Positions 1-10,747 of a stretch of DNA of 57,500 nucleotides are shown here, piece by piece. A program made the translations under genes and the position numbers. Below the pieces are notes generated by a model. It saw nothing but the letters and a program-made list of their open reading frames with translations, was not told the DNA's origin and did not search any database. Origin of the DNA: Cristatella mucedo (Eukaryota; Bryozoa; Phylactolaemata; Cristatellidae); contig WPIO01000016.1 in NCBI GenBank assembly GCA_009760855.2, positions 1,650,001-1,707,500 of the forward strand, read 5' to 3'. Position 1 is the stretch's first letter. Each line of letters opens with the position of its first letter.

Positions 1-95
1 AGGAAAGGATGATACTACTAGTCATAAACATACATTTGTATAGCGCCCTCGTAGAACTGAATCTTGTTCTAGGCACTTAACAGATGCTGTAAAGG
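1..95 (-). repeat. LINE-A 3' tail fragment
   Basis: On the minus strand this reads as the common 3' tail of the window's main LINE family: AAGTGCCTAGAACAAGATT, then a GCGCTATACAAATG-like end. Only the tail remains. Confidence 0.6.
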
Positions 96-200
96 TAGCA
101 TGACCGAAGATCGTTTTTCCATTTGCGGCAAATGTAAAGCGCCTAGGAAGAGATCGAGTTCTCTGAGGGCGCTTTATCAAGTGTGCTATTATCATTTAAG
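96..200 (+). repeat. LINE-A 3' tail fragment, opposite orientation
   Basis: Carries AAAGCGCCTAGGAAGAGAT, then GAGGGCGCTTTATCAAG and a short AT-rich tail, matching the LINE-A end seen elsewhere (for example 25560-25640). Confidence 0.65.
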
Positions 201-730
201 ACAGGATAGGAGAGAAGCCCGTCTGTCCAGACTTGGCTGGACTCCGCCAAAGTCTGACGTCCTAACGAAAGGCAGGTCGGTCGCATGGCTGACTGCTGGT
301 CGATTTATACAGATGCTAGCTATGCAATACACTCGCGGCGATGGCACCGGCAAGAACGCAAATTCTTCTTTCCCAAGGTCAAGGCAAGAAAGTCAAGCGG
401 ATGAGACTCGTGCTGTGTTCGAGGCTGCTGCTGCTGCTGCAGAACGAAATGCACTGCCTGCTGCTGCTGCTGCCACTGCTGAGAGTCACGGGTGCTCGAG
501 TGTCGAAGCCTTGACCCTTGACCATTGACAACCACCGATCGATGTCTGCCGCTGCTGTGCTAGCATATTCTGCTGCGGTAGAGAGCAACTCAGCTGCCTA
601 CATTGCCTTGGCGGCGGCCATTGGTGGTGGCATCATTATCTGCTGCACCATGCTGCCGCCGATATCACGCGGTAGCAGAGAAAGGCGGGCGAAAGGCAAC
701 AAACGGCCGGCTGGCTGCTACGTAATCACT
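201..730. other. Low-complexity spacer beyond the ODF2 open frame
   Basis: Holds CTG/CAG-rich stretches (about 423-480) and no exon I can defend on either strand. It could contain ODF2 3' UTR or intron. Confidence 0.4.
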
Positions 731-1796
731 TCAGGAAGCAATTGCAGAGATCCGCCGGGCGCCGCCGCTGTTGCTCGACAGCTCCGCTGACGTGCCCTGA
801 TCCAGGCCGCAGAGCGTGCAAGCCGACCGGTCGTGAGTGAGCGTGTGCGAGCGAGCGCCCAGCGCACTCTGGCCGCACGGCGGGCGAGCAGCAAAGGCCG
901 CTCCTGCCGAAGCCTTGGCGCTGCCGACGGCGGCCGGAAATGCCGTTTCTGCCATTTCCGGCAAGCCACTGCCTCCGGCTGTCGGCACGAGGCCGGCCGA
1001 GCGTTGTCGAGCGCGAGCTTGCCTCTCTTCGTCGGAGTAGCTGGCGCAAGACGACAGCCACGCAGTCCCCAGCGACTGCAGCGCCTCGGCAGCACGAGCG
1101 GCCGCACCGACAAAGTCGGCCGATGGCGAGCGTTGCGATTCACGCCTGCGCACTTGCCGTGCGTCGCCGCCAATGCCGGAATCTCGCGAGCGGCTGGCTT
1201 GCTGGCTCGCCGAAGTTGCCACGCCTTCGTGGCCGCATCGCAGGGCTGCAGCCGCCGCTGGCTTCAGCTGCTCGTCAACCGTGGAGCCGCGGTAGCTGCA
1301 TAGGCTCTTAGTGCAGCCGCTGCTGTCAGCACCGCTCGGCGATCGCCATTGCTGCTGCTGCTGGCAGTCACGTGTCGAGCAGCGTGCCGGCGGCCGTTCA
1401 AAGCCGCGCAGCACATGCAGGACGGAGCTGCGGCCGTAGTCGTCGTCGTCGTTCTTTGCTTGCTCAGCTGCTGCTGCTGCGGTGGCGGAGCTCGCGTCGT
1501 CTGCGGCGCGAGCTCCGCCGGCGCTTCTGTCCGGGCGCTCCAGGCGGAGCCTCTGGATCGCAACGTCCTTGGCGTACAGAGCCCGCGTCAGGCGGTCCAC
1601 TTCCTGCCGCAGCTCGTCGGCTGCGCCGTCCTGACGGCCGCAGCCGTCAGCGGTCGAGTCGACGGCGCAGGCGAGCCGCTCGACGGCGCCGCTCAGAGCG
1701 CTGATGTCGTCGGCGACCGAGTGCGCCCGGATGCTGGCCTCCTGCTCGCGCTCGGCCAACAGGGCATCGAGCGTGGCCATCTTGCCCTCAAGCAGT
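731..1796 (-). CDS. ODF2: ODF2 exon 8 (3' border unresolved)
   Basis: Acceptor GTGACGCAG|A completes a Lys codon, followed by LLEGKMATLDALLAEREQEA and a coil through VDRLTRALYAKDVAIQRLRL. The frame stays open for 354 codons to a TGA at 733-731. The last 250 or so are Ala/Ser/Arg/Gln-rich with a DSGIGG motif and little coil. I found no strong GT donor inside. It may be a lineage-specific tail ending at 731, or an exon whose true donor is weak and whose downstream exons are outside the window. Confidence 0.68.
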
Positions 1797-4113
1797 CTGC
1801 GTCACCACCACGTGACGGTGGCTCGGGAGTTGCACAGGAGGCCAAAACGGCTGCTGCAGCTGCCACAGCTGCCGAAGCAGCAGCAGCAGCGCACACAAAT
1901 GGGGATGGGGCACGTGATGGGAGAGCGGCTGCTGCTGGACAAACAGCGCACGGTGGCCGAGGCAGGCGTGGGGCGGGCAGTGAGCCATCACGTGAGAGAG
2001 TGAGATGCATCGACGAGTGGCAAACGCTCAAAGAAACTCACACAAAAAGTGGCTAGATATGGAAGGAAGGAGGAAGCGGTGAGTGAACGAGAGGCAGGCG
2101 CCATGCGCGCTGCTGCAGCGGCACTCACTTTTTCAGCTGGTCGCTCTCGCTACTCGCCGCGGCCAGGTCGGCGGCGAGGCGCTCGGCGCGGTTGCGCTGA
2201 GCGTCTCGGGCGAGCGTGGCATCGGCGAGCAGCTGCTCCTTCTCGGCAAGCTTCGCGCTCAGCTGGTCGACGGCGCCCGTCGTCTCGGTGGCCCGCTGCC
2301 TTTGAAACCTGGGCAGCAGAACAAGCAGCTGCTGTGCCGGTGCGCTGCGGCAGCAGGAGGCGATCGATGCGGCGCTGCCGGAGGACGGCAGGCTAAGCCG
2401 ATCGCTAAGCCGATCGCTATGCTGCCAGCTCGCATGGCACGACACAGCGAGGGAGGAAGGAAGGTGGGCACCCCGACGAGCGGCCGGGCAAAGCCAAACC
2501 GGTAGCCGCAGACCACGCACGGGGCTACCTACCTGGCAGCCTTCTTGAGGGCGTCCTTGTCCTGATCGTACTTGGCGTGCGCCTGCCGCAGCAGCTCCTG
2601 CAGGTGGTCGACCTCGACCTTCTCCTGGGCGAGCCGGCTCTCGAGCGTGCGCACCTGGACGGCCATGCGGTTGCAGTCGGCCTCGCGGCCGCGCAGCTCC
2701 CGCTGCAGGTGGGCTCGCGTCTGCTCGAGCGAGCTCTGGATGCTGCGCTGCTTCAGCTGCTCCTCTCGCACCGCCTCCAGCTGGATGCGCTGGTCGAGCG
2801 TCCGCTTCTCCTGCTCCTGCAATGGCGGCGGCGGCAGCGGCAGCCGAGGCGGTGAGCGCTCGGCGCGTCGCACGACTCGCCTGTCGCTGCAGCGGCTCGG
2901 CAGCGCTAGCGTCAAGCAGTGCACAAGAACAGGGGTAAAGGCAGGCACGTGCTTTCGTATGTGATCGCTACGCGTAGGGTTGTAGCTGAGACGAAGCTAC
3001 CAGTCGTAGGGGAAGGCTCAGAGCACGTGGCTGGAGTGGATCGTCCTCGAGGAGCTGTCCGGATACGCCCCCTTCCCCATCCTAACACCCAGGCCTGCAG
3101 GAATGGACGGAGCGTGAGCTCTGCTCTGGGAGACGCTGCTGCAGCGCGACTTCGGGGGATGCCTCTCACCAGGAGCTGCGCGCGCAGTCGGCCGTTCTCC
3201 TCGCTGGCCGCCGTCAGCCGCTCGACGAGAGCGGCCCTTCGCAGGTTGCCGTCGAAGGCGTCCGAGTCTTCCGGTCGCAGGCCGCTCCTCTGCTGCTGCT
3301 GCTGCTGCTCGTCCAGCAGCCGTCGGAGCAGGCGATTCGTCTCCTCGAATTCGGACAGCTTGACCAGCAGAGCGTCGCGCTGCTGGCCGCTTCCGTCTCC
3401 GCTGCCACCACTTCCGCCTGCTCCTCCAGCCAACGAATCGAATCGCCCACGCTGATCCGCCAGAGCTCGGAGCCTCGGAGCGCCGCCGCCTCCGTCCGTC
3501 TCGAGCTGCGAGACGCGACGCAGCAGCTCGTCTCGCTCGCCGCCCAGCGTGCGAGCCTCGCGCCTGCAACGAGGGGGGACGTCGACCTAGAGCTGCCATT
3601 GCGGCGCCACCGTGCACCAACTTATTATCCTTATCTAGCGCACGTTAGCAGACGGTGGAATGCAAGACTGAATTGCGCACATAACTCAGAATAGGTGCAC
3701 CGAGAAGCAGCAGCAGCAGCGTGACGGCACGGGGGACGGTGGCTGTGTGCAGTAGAGAGGAGAAATCGCCTTTGACATCGCTGCTGCCGGAGCTGACCGA
3801 AATCTGCTGGGATCTGCCTCGGAACTCAGCCCGGCGAAACTCTCCTTGACAATCGTAGGGGGGGGGGCGTCTGCCATATGCAGTGGCTGGTGCAGCGACG
3901 TACAGTCGGACTGGGGCCCAACCACAGGTGCAATGGACAGCACACAGCCTCTGCAGCGAGTGGCGCCGGATTCGACCGGATGTGGCAGATCATGTGGCAC
4001 TCGTGCACCCTCTCCTCGGCGAGTGCGGACTAACCGATTGACGAGATCTACTGGCTCGTCTGCTGGGCATGGCAGCTGCAGGACTTGAATGCAGCACGAG
4101 CTCACTGCTTGGG

Positions 4114-4145
<32 letters not shown>

Positions 4146-7100
4146 CAATATTACATGTGCCGAGTACCCTATGGGGACAATCTTCGTCTAGGCACTTTAC
4201 ACATGCTGTCAAGGAAGCATTACAATTGCACACAGTGATAACATGCACAGTGTCAGCAATCAGCAATCAGCAATCAGCTGTGGCACCGAAAGGAAACTGA
4301 TGCAGGATGCAGATGCAGTGAGAAATAGGTGCATCGTTTTTAAAATCGTTTTTCTCGCCAAGTCAGGGGTGTTGTGACGTCACTCGAGAGTTAGTTCCAG
4401 GCTATGGGAGCATACGAACTAAAGGCATGGCCTCCAAGGGATCAGAGGCTTACTGGAGGCACAGCTTGACGAGATGGGAGGCACAGCTAAATCACTTGAG
4501 TCACAACGGTGGGTTATACTATGCCTAACCTGAATAGGAATGTGTTCTTATGTGTATTTGCTGGAGCAAGAAAACAGATGAGTGACCTAAACGTGAGTGA
4601 CAACACCTTGACGTCGATACACTGCTTGATGGGGAGCCAGTGCAGATCAGTAAGAAGTGGTGCATCGCGGACACACACGACGTCCACGACAGTAAAGAGT
4701 AAGTTCAGAGTTCTTCAGCAACTAGTAAGCGCCTATTTGCATAGGCCGGAGAACCAGCAAATATTGAGTTACAATAGTCAAGATGGGATGACACAAATGC
4801 CGAGACCAACTTGGATGTGGTATCCCTGATTAGGTGTGCCCGATTTGCAATGCTACGTAGCTGATTTGACCAACGAAGCTGACGTGTGTTCATCTAGTCA
4901 AAGGTCACTCTGAAACACGACAGATACCAAGATTTCACGCAGATGCGACATGAGATATGCTGGCCAAGCGAGCCCATTTCGAGGGCTCCGTCTTCCAATT
5001 TCCGAGTAGCACGAGGGAAGAAATCGCAGCAAGACGATCGCTGACGGCCGCGAACAAGCTACCGATTACGCGGCACACACTTGCCAGCCAGCCATCGCTG
5101 CTTAATCCGGTGTAAGAAGAGTTTCTAATATTGCTACACAGAGGCCAGGTCTGCTTTCAACTTGGTCAGCAAATTGTCGAGGAAATTAGAAAAAGAACCG
5201 TCAGGCATCCACTCGTACCCAGCGGATGCATGAGAGGGTTCTCTGCCTCGCTGCTGCTTTCTGTGGGGACCTCCGAATGCTTCAATGCCGCAGACATTTT
5301 TGCAACATGCTTTGCTGCAGGCCTCGTTGGCCATCGGCCGTGTGAGAGCCATCCCTTTGAGAGCCTGTAGTTTGGCTCACTTTCTTGGCGCAGGATCTTT
5401 TGATGGGCACAGAGCCGTACTTCTACCAAGTGAGATCCCGGGGACACCACACCCGTCGAGTCTCTCCGGTGGTTCCCGTTATCATGGTTTAACATTCACC
5501 GCCCCTTCTCCGTGTCTTGGTGGCTTATACGCCTGCCTGTGTGCAACTCGACGTAAATTTATGACAAGCTAAAGCATCCGAGATCGCTAGACAGCCCTCG
5601 ACGTGTCTGTCGTGAGCATCGCAGTTGCCACATCACAACACCTTTCGCCGACCCGCACTGGCTAACAGTCAAGCAGCACATCGACATCAAGTTTGTCATT
5701 GAGCGACATCGCTCAATCCCATCCTGCTAGCTCAGTCGCGGTCCCTCCTTCGGTGCTACGTCCGCCAGCCTTCGAGCACCGGCTGCGCAGACGGCCGAGC
5801 CAGTGGCTCTGTGGCCCTCTGTGCTCCCGTATCGCCCAGCGGGCTTTCCCTTGCACTGCCCAGCGCGCTTGCTCTCGCACTGCCACCAGGCTTGTCTCGA
5901 GCCGTCCTGAGCTTGCCGCCTCGCACTTGCACCGCACAGCGCGCTTGCTCTCGCTTGCCTGCTGGACTCGGCTTCGGCTTTAAGGCTGCTGACGGTGAGG
6001 CGAAGGTCGTCCAGCTCCTTCTCAAACCTCCGAGCTGCTGCTGCTGCTCCTTCGGAGGAGGAGCCACTCCTGCGCTCTGCCAGCTCCGCCAACAGCTCGT
6101 CCTCTTCGCCGTCTTCTCCGGCGACAGACGGAACGGAGGAAGAGAACTCCTGGAAATGCGGAGGCGTTGCAGACCGATCTCGAGCAGAAAAAAGCGGGTG
6201 GCCGCTTCGAGAGCAGCCTCGGCGAGCGCAGGTCAAGTAACCAACCATGCTGCAATCTGCATGCACACAAGCGCTTACACGGAGAAGACCCTCCGCCTAC
6301 CTTCGTCGCCGTCGCTGCCGCCGCCGATCGCCTCGGGGCCGACTTTTCCTGCAGCGGCGATGCGTCGCCATCGGGAAAGCCGGAAGCCTCGGCAGCATTG
6401 TGGCCTCCGAGCTCGCGGCGATCCATCGACACGTCTGGGCTGGCGGCTGAGTCCTGACGTTCATCGAGGCACGGGATCTCGAGCACAGCCTTGTCAGCCT
6501 ACAGCAGCAGCAGCAGAAGCAGCAGCGTGCACGAAATCACCAAGGTGTGAAGCCTAAGCATCACAGGTATAGGGCTTAGGTACCGGCAAGCTATCGCAGT
6601 GAGCAGAGCAGAGCTATCCCACTTAGGCAGACACGTATTGGCGACACTATCCGATCGGGCTTCAAGTTTTAAAGACAAAGCGATTCGCCGGCCTCATTTT
6701 TTGTATAGCGGCAGATGAGCCTTAAAGACTATCACAGCGGTCTGCAGTCGGCAACAAAGGATCGCACACTGCAGAACTCGAGCTCACGACCTGGATCGCG
6801 AACAGGAAGCACCTTACCCATGGGCTACGACCTAGAATGAAAAAGTATGCAGAAGAACCAAACTCTAGCGCTGCCACCTGTGACGTGTGAGAAAACAGTG
6901 CTGTCCGATAAACCATGCTGACATCAGCGGAAACGCGAACGGTGCTGAGATATATCGAAATTACGTCGAATATAGATGTAAAGACGATCCACAAAAATGC
7001 TAGCTGATTTAACAGCCTCTTTTTGTAGAGCGACAGAAGAGCCTGTACGGCTATCACCACCACTTGCAGTGGCGATACAGGATCGCCCACCACAGGATTC

Positions 7101-7905
7101 GAACCCACGACCTCGGGGGCCGAGGTCGTGAAAAGCAATCACCTTACCCAGTGAGCCATTACGGCTCACCAGTACATTCCTTGCCCGTACGCAGGAATTC
7201 TCATGGGGCTTACGCCATGTCATTGTTACAACATGGGAGGCTGCGGCTGGGTCGTACATGCTGGCGCCACCCAACTAAAGGTGCCTTGCTTTGGCATCAG
7301 GCAGACAGAACATTCAGTTCACAACGCGCAAGACATTTCCACGCAGGAAGGCCTCACCTCCCACGTGATCCTGTTGGCGCGCTGCGTCTTGGCCGGCGCC
7401 GGGACCCACGGCACCGTTCTGGCGTACGCCGTCCTTGATCTCTGGTGGGGTGACCTCGCCGATTGCGACAACAGCTTCGAGTCTCCGCCATCACTCCGCC
7501 GTCGCTAAGCGAACGCCCACGAGCGGCTCTGTTACGTAAGCTAAGGCAGTGGCGTGATCTCGAGGTACGACGCCTGCTGAAGCCGAGATACAGCCACTCG
7601 CACGGACATAACAAAATGTTCACGAGTGACTCTGTTACTTAAGCGACGGACACAGCCGTACGCACGGACATGACGAACAGGCGACGAACGGACACTAGCC
7701 GAAAAGCCCCGTCGATGGTTAGGTCACTGCTGGTCACTCTCACCTCAGACGGTGCGGCGGCGGCGGCGGAATCCCTCGCTCCGCCATACGAAGCCAATCG
7801 CTTCGGCTTCTTTACTTCGATGTGCACTGGTGCATCCTTAGCACCCAGCCTCGACGGCGAGAAATCGTCTGAGCGCTTACTCGGATGAGAATTACGAGAC
7901 GCCAT
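731..7905 (-). CDS. ODF2: ODF2 / cenexin orthologue, whole gene (8 exons traced; 3' end uncertain)
   Basis: ODF2 is a coiled-coil scaffold of mother-centriole distal and subdistal appendages. Its testis forms build outer dense fibres of the sperm tail. Exons: 7905-7744, 7504-7358, 6498-6301, 6149-5959, 3563-3170, 2816-2533, 2299-2129 and 1796 to about 731. All seven junctions agree in phase. Matches to recalled human ODF2: DAPVHIEVKKPKR (human NTPVHVHIKKLPK), RTVPWVPAPAKTQR (KTKVPWMPPGKSSAR), LSEFEETNRLLRRLLDEQ (LSTFEETNRTLRDLLREQ), DKDALKKAAR (DKESLKKAIR) and LLEGKMATLDALLAER (TLEEKMREDRDSLVER). The chain would be 870 residues, near the human size. However, the last exon turns low-complexity where human ODF2 is still coiled coil, so C-terminal exons beyond base 1 are possible. 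Start ATG at 7905 in GGGCAGCATGGC. Confidence 0.88.
2129..2299 (-). CDS. ODF2: ODF2 exon 7
   Basis: Acceptor GTTTCAAAG|G completes an Arg codon; donor CTGAAAAA|GTGAGT, phase 2. VDQLSAKLAEKEQLLADATL is the counterpart of human AEQLHVQLADKDLYVAEALS. Confidence 0.9.
2533..2816 (-). CDS. ODF2: ODF2 exon 6
   Basis: Acceptor CCATTGCAG|GAG and donor GCCAG|GTAGGT. Continuous coiled coil. HLQRELRGREADCNRMAVQV aligns with human HLQAQLRSKEAENSRLCMQI, and the end DKDALKKAAR aligns with DKESLKKAIR. Confidence 0.92.
3170..3563 (-). CDS. ODF2: ODF2 exon 5
   Basis: Acceptor CTCGTTGCAG|G and donor CTCCTG|GTGAGA, 131 codons. Coiled coil with EARTLGGERDELLRRVSQLE, a Gly/Ser insert, then LLVKLSEFEETNRLLRRLLD. 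The last motif is nearly identical to recalled human ODF2 (LLQKLSTFEETNRTLRDLLR). A Gln run follows DEQ. Confidence 0.92.
3840..4105. other. ODF2 intron 4, unassigned part
   Basis: Minus-strand ORFs here (3686-4105) lack a coil and lack borders that fit the phases of exons 4 and 5. I see intron sequence only. Confidence 0.4.
4106..4960 (-). repeat. LINE-A fragment inside ODF2 intron 4
   Basis: Starts at an (AAT)n run at 4118-4141, the 3' tail of a minus-strand copy. It continues through the conserved 3' region to a piece reading DLHWL-like reverse-transcriptase C-terminus near 4600-4650, and ends in a VHTR-like upstream part. Broken by stops. Confidence 0.7.
5134..5352 (-). CDS. Unrecognised ORF in ODF2 intron 4
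   Basis: I do not recognise it. 72 codons with four cysteines in a short span (ACSKACCKNVCG) and an amphipathic end (SFSNFLDNLLTKLKADLASV). It has no obvious acceptor in phase with ODF2 exon 4 and none of the ODF2 coil pattern. It could be a fragment of a mobile element or chance. Confidence 0.2.
   Translation of the reverse strand: MALTRPMANEACSKACCKNVCGIEAFGGPHRKQQRGREPSHASAGYEWMPDGSFSNFLDNLLTKLKADLASV
5595..5708 (+). repeat. LINE-A fragment
   Basis: Contains GCCGACCCGCACTGGCTA and the following codons, equivalent to the ADLHWLPVKQRIDFK block of LINE-A. A short isolated piece in ODF2 intron 4. Confidence 0.65.
5959..6149 (-). CDS. ODF2: ODF2 exon 4 (ends at a GC donor)
   Basis: Acceptor GCATTTCCAG|GAG. 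An acidic part (GEDGEEDELLAELAERR) leads into the first coiled coil, RRFEKELDDLRLTVSSLKAE, like human YDKKIDSLMNAVGCLKSEV. No good GT donor follows. CAGCAG|GCAAGC is a near-consensus GC donor, and its phase (2) fits exon 5 exactly. Confidence 0.75.
6301..6498 (-). CDS. ODF2: ODF2 exon 3
   Basis: Acceptor GCTGCTGTAG|GCT and donor ACGAAG|GTAGGC, 66 codons. Begins ADKAVLEIPCLDER, matching human ENPPHCLEITPPSSE by position, then an acidic, Ser-rich linker. Confidence 0.82.
6690..6840 (-). repeat. tRNA-derived SINE (SINE-2)
   Basis: Similar to the copy at 7020-7182 but more decayed. On the minus strand it has GGGTAAGGTGCTTCC in the A-box region, a GTGAGCTCGAG-like B box, and ends TGCCGCTATACAAAAAA. 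Confidence 0.55.
7020..7182 (-). repeat. tRNA-derived SINE (SINE-2), best copy
   Basis: On the minus strand: A-box-like TGGCTCACTGGGTAA and a perfect B box GGTTCGAATCC at about 7094-7104, then a conserved body ending TCGCTCTACAAAAA. Not a functional tRNA: no cloverleaf pairing in the arms, and the body extends beyond it. Lies in ODF2 intron 2. Confidence 0.75.
7358..7504 (-). CDS. ODF2: ODF2 exon 2
   Basis: Acceptor TTCGCTTAG|CGA, preceded by an in-frame TAG that forces the exon border. Donor TGGGAG|GTGAGG. 49 codons, phase 0 to 0. Contains RTVPWVPAPAKTQRANRITW, the counterpart of human KTKVPWMPPGKSSARPVGCKW. Not visible as a simple ATG-started ORF. Confidence 0.9.
7744..7905 (-). CDS. ODF2: ODF2 exon 1
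   Basis: ATG in context CAGCATGGC; donor TCTGAG|GTGAGA, phase 0, 54 codons. Contains AKDAPVHIEVKKPKR, the N-terminal hallmark of ODF2 (human form from memory: ENTPVHVHIKKLPK). Ends in an Ala run then PSE. Confidence 0.9.
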
Positions 7906-8317
7906 GCTGCCCTGGACAGAAAGCGTGCCTATGAACTACTGCGGGCGGCTGCATCGAACGTCTCGTCGGTAAAAGGGGAAACTGAGAGGGCGAAACGGAA
8001 ACTCGCCCTGAGAGGGAGAGCATACATTTTTAGGCACAATGGTTCCAGAGAGAATTGACTGATTTGTCCAGCCGCCCCTCTCCTACCTTAAACGCTACGC
8101 CCAGCCATCAAAGCAATACCCGGCAGTCGCAGGCGTAGCTGCAAGTCACAACGCAAGCCACTTCCGAAGCGGGCGCAGTGCATTTAAAAACGGACGCCAG
8201 CTAGCGGCGATTCGATTGGTTAGTCAGAGCCGGAGGTACGCCGCCCCCTAAGTTACGAAGCCGCTCTCCAGCGACCGGAGAGTAATGGTTGCTCGAGATG
8301 CTGCACTCGTAGCAGCC
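7906..8317. promoter_or_regulatory. Region upstream of the ODF2 start codon
   Basis: About 400 bases of unique sequence between the ODF2 ATG and the first LINE fragment. By position it should carry the ODF2 5' UTR and core promoter. I see no clear TATA box. Confidence 0.35.
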
Positions 8318-8775
8318 GATGTAATGTAATTTAATGTAATGTATCTCCGTCTGTAACTCCACAAAGTCATAAAGACTATGTTGGTGTTACGCAGGAGAGC
8401 TTTGTATAGTGCACTCACAGCCTAAGCGGCTTTCGGTACGCATTCGGTAGCCAACAGACTTCGTCTCACGCAACAAAGAGAAAGTGGGAAGCATAGCAGA
8501 GTCCGGAGAGCAGTTGAGGTAGTGAGCAGCATGGAAGTAGCAGCTCAGGACCGCTGAAAAGGGTGAGCCATAGTCGTAAGCAGAAGAGTAGTAGTCGTTG
8601 CGTAAGAATTGTGGAAGCGAGTTCCACAGTCTAGGACCTGCAGAGCTTAAGCTTCTGTCGCCAACGGTCTTTAAGCGGAGGAATGGAACGGCTAATTTAT
8701 TGTCGACACAGGACCTGAGGGCGCGTACAGGCTGAAAATAATGCAGCAGTTCAGCTAGGTAAGCTTCTCAGCGAT
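8318..8775 (-). repeat. LINE-B fragment
   Basis: Begins with the GTAATGTAATTTAATGTAAT tail and the TGTATCTCCGTCTGTAACTC end typical of LINE-B, then runs through the SFSSAGPRLWNSLPQFLRND-coding block on the minus strand. Confidence 0.8.
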
Positions 8776-9260
8776 TTAAAAAGAACTAGTGCTGGAGGCT
8801 TTGCAATGCTAGCGAACATTGTGCTGACGTTATGAGCCCATTGACGAGTAATTTTCTTTGGCATAATTTTAATAATGTCACTCTCGAATTGTTTTTCTTT
8901 TTCATCACGTTTTTGCAAACACTACATCTGCATTGTAATGTTAATTGCCTCATCAACCTTGCTTCAAGTTGATCGCAAGTGTGAATTAGCTTGAGTTGGT
9001 GAGGGCAGAGTTCGGTGTCAACAGTATAACGATGTCGAGGGTGTGCCTCGGTAGTAGCCATAGCGCAGACCACAAGTTATTTCCATGGAAGAGCTGACAT
9101 GAACGCTTGCAGGTGCCGCTGCTGCGGAGGCGATAATCTGAATGCCTTTGCCCAGCCAAAGAAGCAAGGCACAATATTCCTGATAGCACTCGATAGTGTC
9201 GGGACTCTACATTTTGTTCAGCGATATAACCCAGAAAAAGATTTTATATACATATATACA
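8776..9260. other. AKNA-ODF2 spacer, no gene seen
   Basis: AT-richer sequence with no ORF or border that I can support. Confidence 0.35.
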
Positions 9261-9264
9261 GAAA

Positions 9265-9265
9265 T

Positions 9266-9324
<59 letters not shown>

Positions 9325-9372
9325 AAGACAGACAGACAGACAGACGGAGACAGGGACAGGAAAGAGACAGAG
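9265..9372. repeat. (GA)n with (GACA)n microsatellite
   Basis: Nearly pure GA from about 9265 to 9325, then GACA units. Confidence 0.95.
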
Positions 9373-9689
9373 CCACATAGATGTACGAACAGCTAGATGA
9401 GTGGATATATGCTGTACATAGAGGCGATGGTAAGCTACGTAGTAAGATAGACACATAGACAGAGACAGTGAAAAGATACTGACATCGCACAATACATATT
9501 CATGTTCCACCAATTCAATGTAAATTTGAATTACCACCCTTGACTATATCGAGGCTACGCCTACAGAAATGCTCGATGCAAAAACTTTAGCAACAACATG
9601 GTTGCAGTGTGGGATCGCGTTCTATTACAAATAAGTGCTAGTGATGTAGAAACGGCTAATGTCTTATGGCTTATGTTTAACCTTATGTC

Positions 9690-10620
9690 ATTTATAAAGC
9701 GCCATACCAGACCTTTTTATCTTTCGAGGCAACTATTCACAACTTGCTGAAAGGAGATCATTGCCAAAGGAGCTAGTGACCAGCGTGTAAAAGCAAACAG
9801 CTTTAGCAGGCTAAGGCTAGCGTGCTAAAGCAAACATAAAGGCACTTAGAGCAGCCGGTTAGTAGGACCTCTGGCTTGTAATTTTCGCTGAATCGGTAAG
9901 GACAGGTAAGGACACAAAGCACAGAAAGGAGCAGAAAAAGACAAGCAACAACCGGAAGGTGAAGGGCAAGCAACATCAACTGCAACATCGGCTGAGACTT
10001 GAAATAATAAAAAGCTATTTTTTTCGGGCAGAGACCGTAGCCGGAAGCAAGTTCCAGGCTTTCTGTGCAAAGGAGCTGACGGCTCGATCGCCAAAAAAAA
10101 AGTTCAAATTCAGCTCGACGCACGGCAAGACGCCGAGATGCTCAGGAGTGGACAATGCGAGTGTACACACACCGGAGGAGAAGCAAGGCGACGCTGATTG
10201 ATAGGCTGGTGCCAGCGAGTGAAGTGACTTGCAAGCCAGATTGAGGATCTCGAGATCGATTCGACGCCTGATTGGAATCCAGCTTAGAAGCTCAGACAGA
10301 AGTAGCTCAGACTGATGTGGCAGACTCCCTGTGTGCCGCTGAAGAAAGAGCCGCTTGAGTCAAGCTGTTCGAGTTTTGACGAATTGTGGCACACGATTAA
10401 GGACATAAAGACCATGGGCCCCGAATAAAGAGACTGCAATAGTCTAGCGACACAATGAGCTCACAAACTCGATGAGCTAGTTTTGCTGTCATGCTCCTAT
10501 CTAATGCAAAGCCCAAGCACCCGCTGACGACGACGAAGCACCCTTTGACGACCAGTGGCATGCACATGAGCAACTCCTCGATCCTAACAAAGTCAAGCAT
10601 CGCAATAGAGCATCACAATA
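9690..10620 (-). repeat. LINE-C fragment (third L2/CR1-like family)
   Basis: Minus-strand pieces read RRIDLEILNLACKSLHSLAP and FFFGDRAVSSFAQKAWNLLP, which parallel the LINE-A blocks QRIDFKVLSLTFRSLHSLAP and SFGDRAFSSYAPKAWNSLP but are clearly divergent. Several stops and shifts. A tail with GGCGCTTTATAAATG lies near 9700. Confidence 0.7.
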
Positions 10621-10747
10621 TCTATCGCTCTACAATAATGCATGAGTGCTACCATAATTTGCAGCTCCGTAAAATTGCAAAGTTACAAATGAATGTGAAA
10701 CTGCCATAAAATCAAGGAAAAGCGGCAAGCAGTCGACAGAGCAACCT

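Noticed and set aside
7085-7180. tRNA gene suggested by a perfect B box
   Set aside because: No cloverleaf stems, and the same body with a conserved 3' end occurs at 6690, 43515 and 46370, so it is a SINE.
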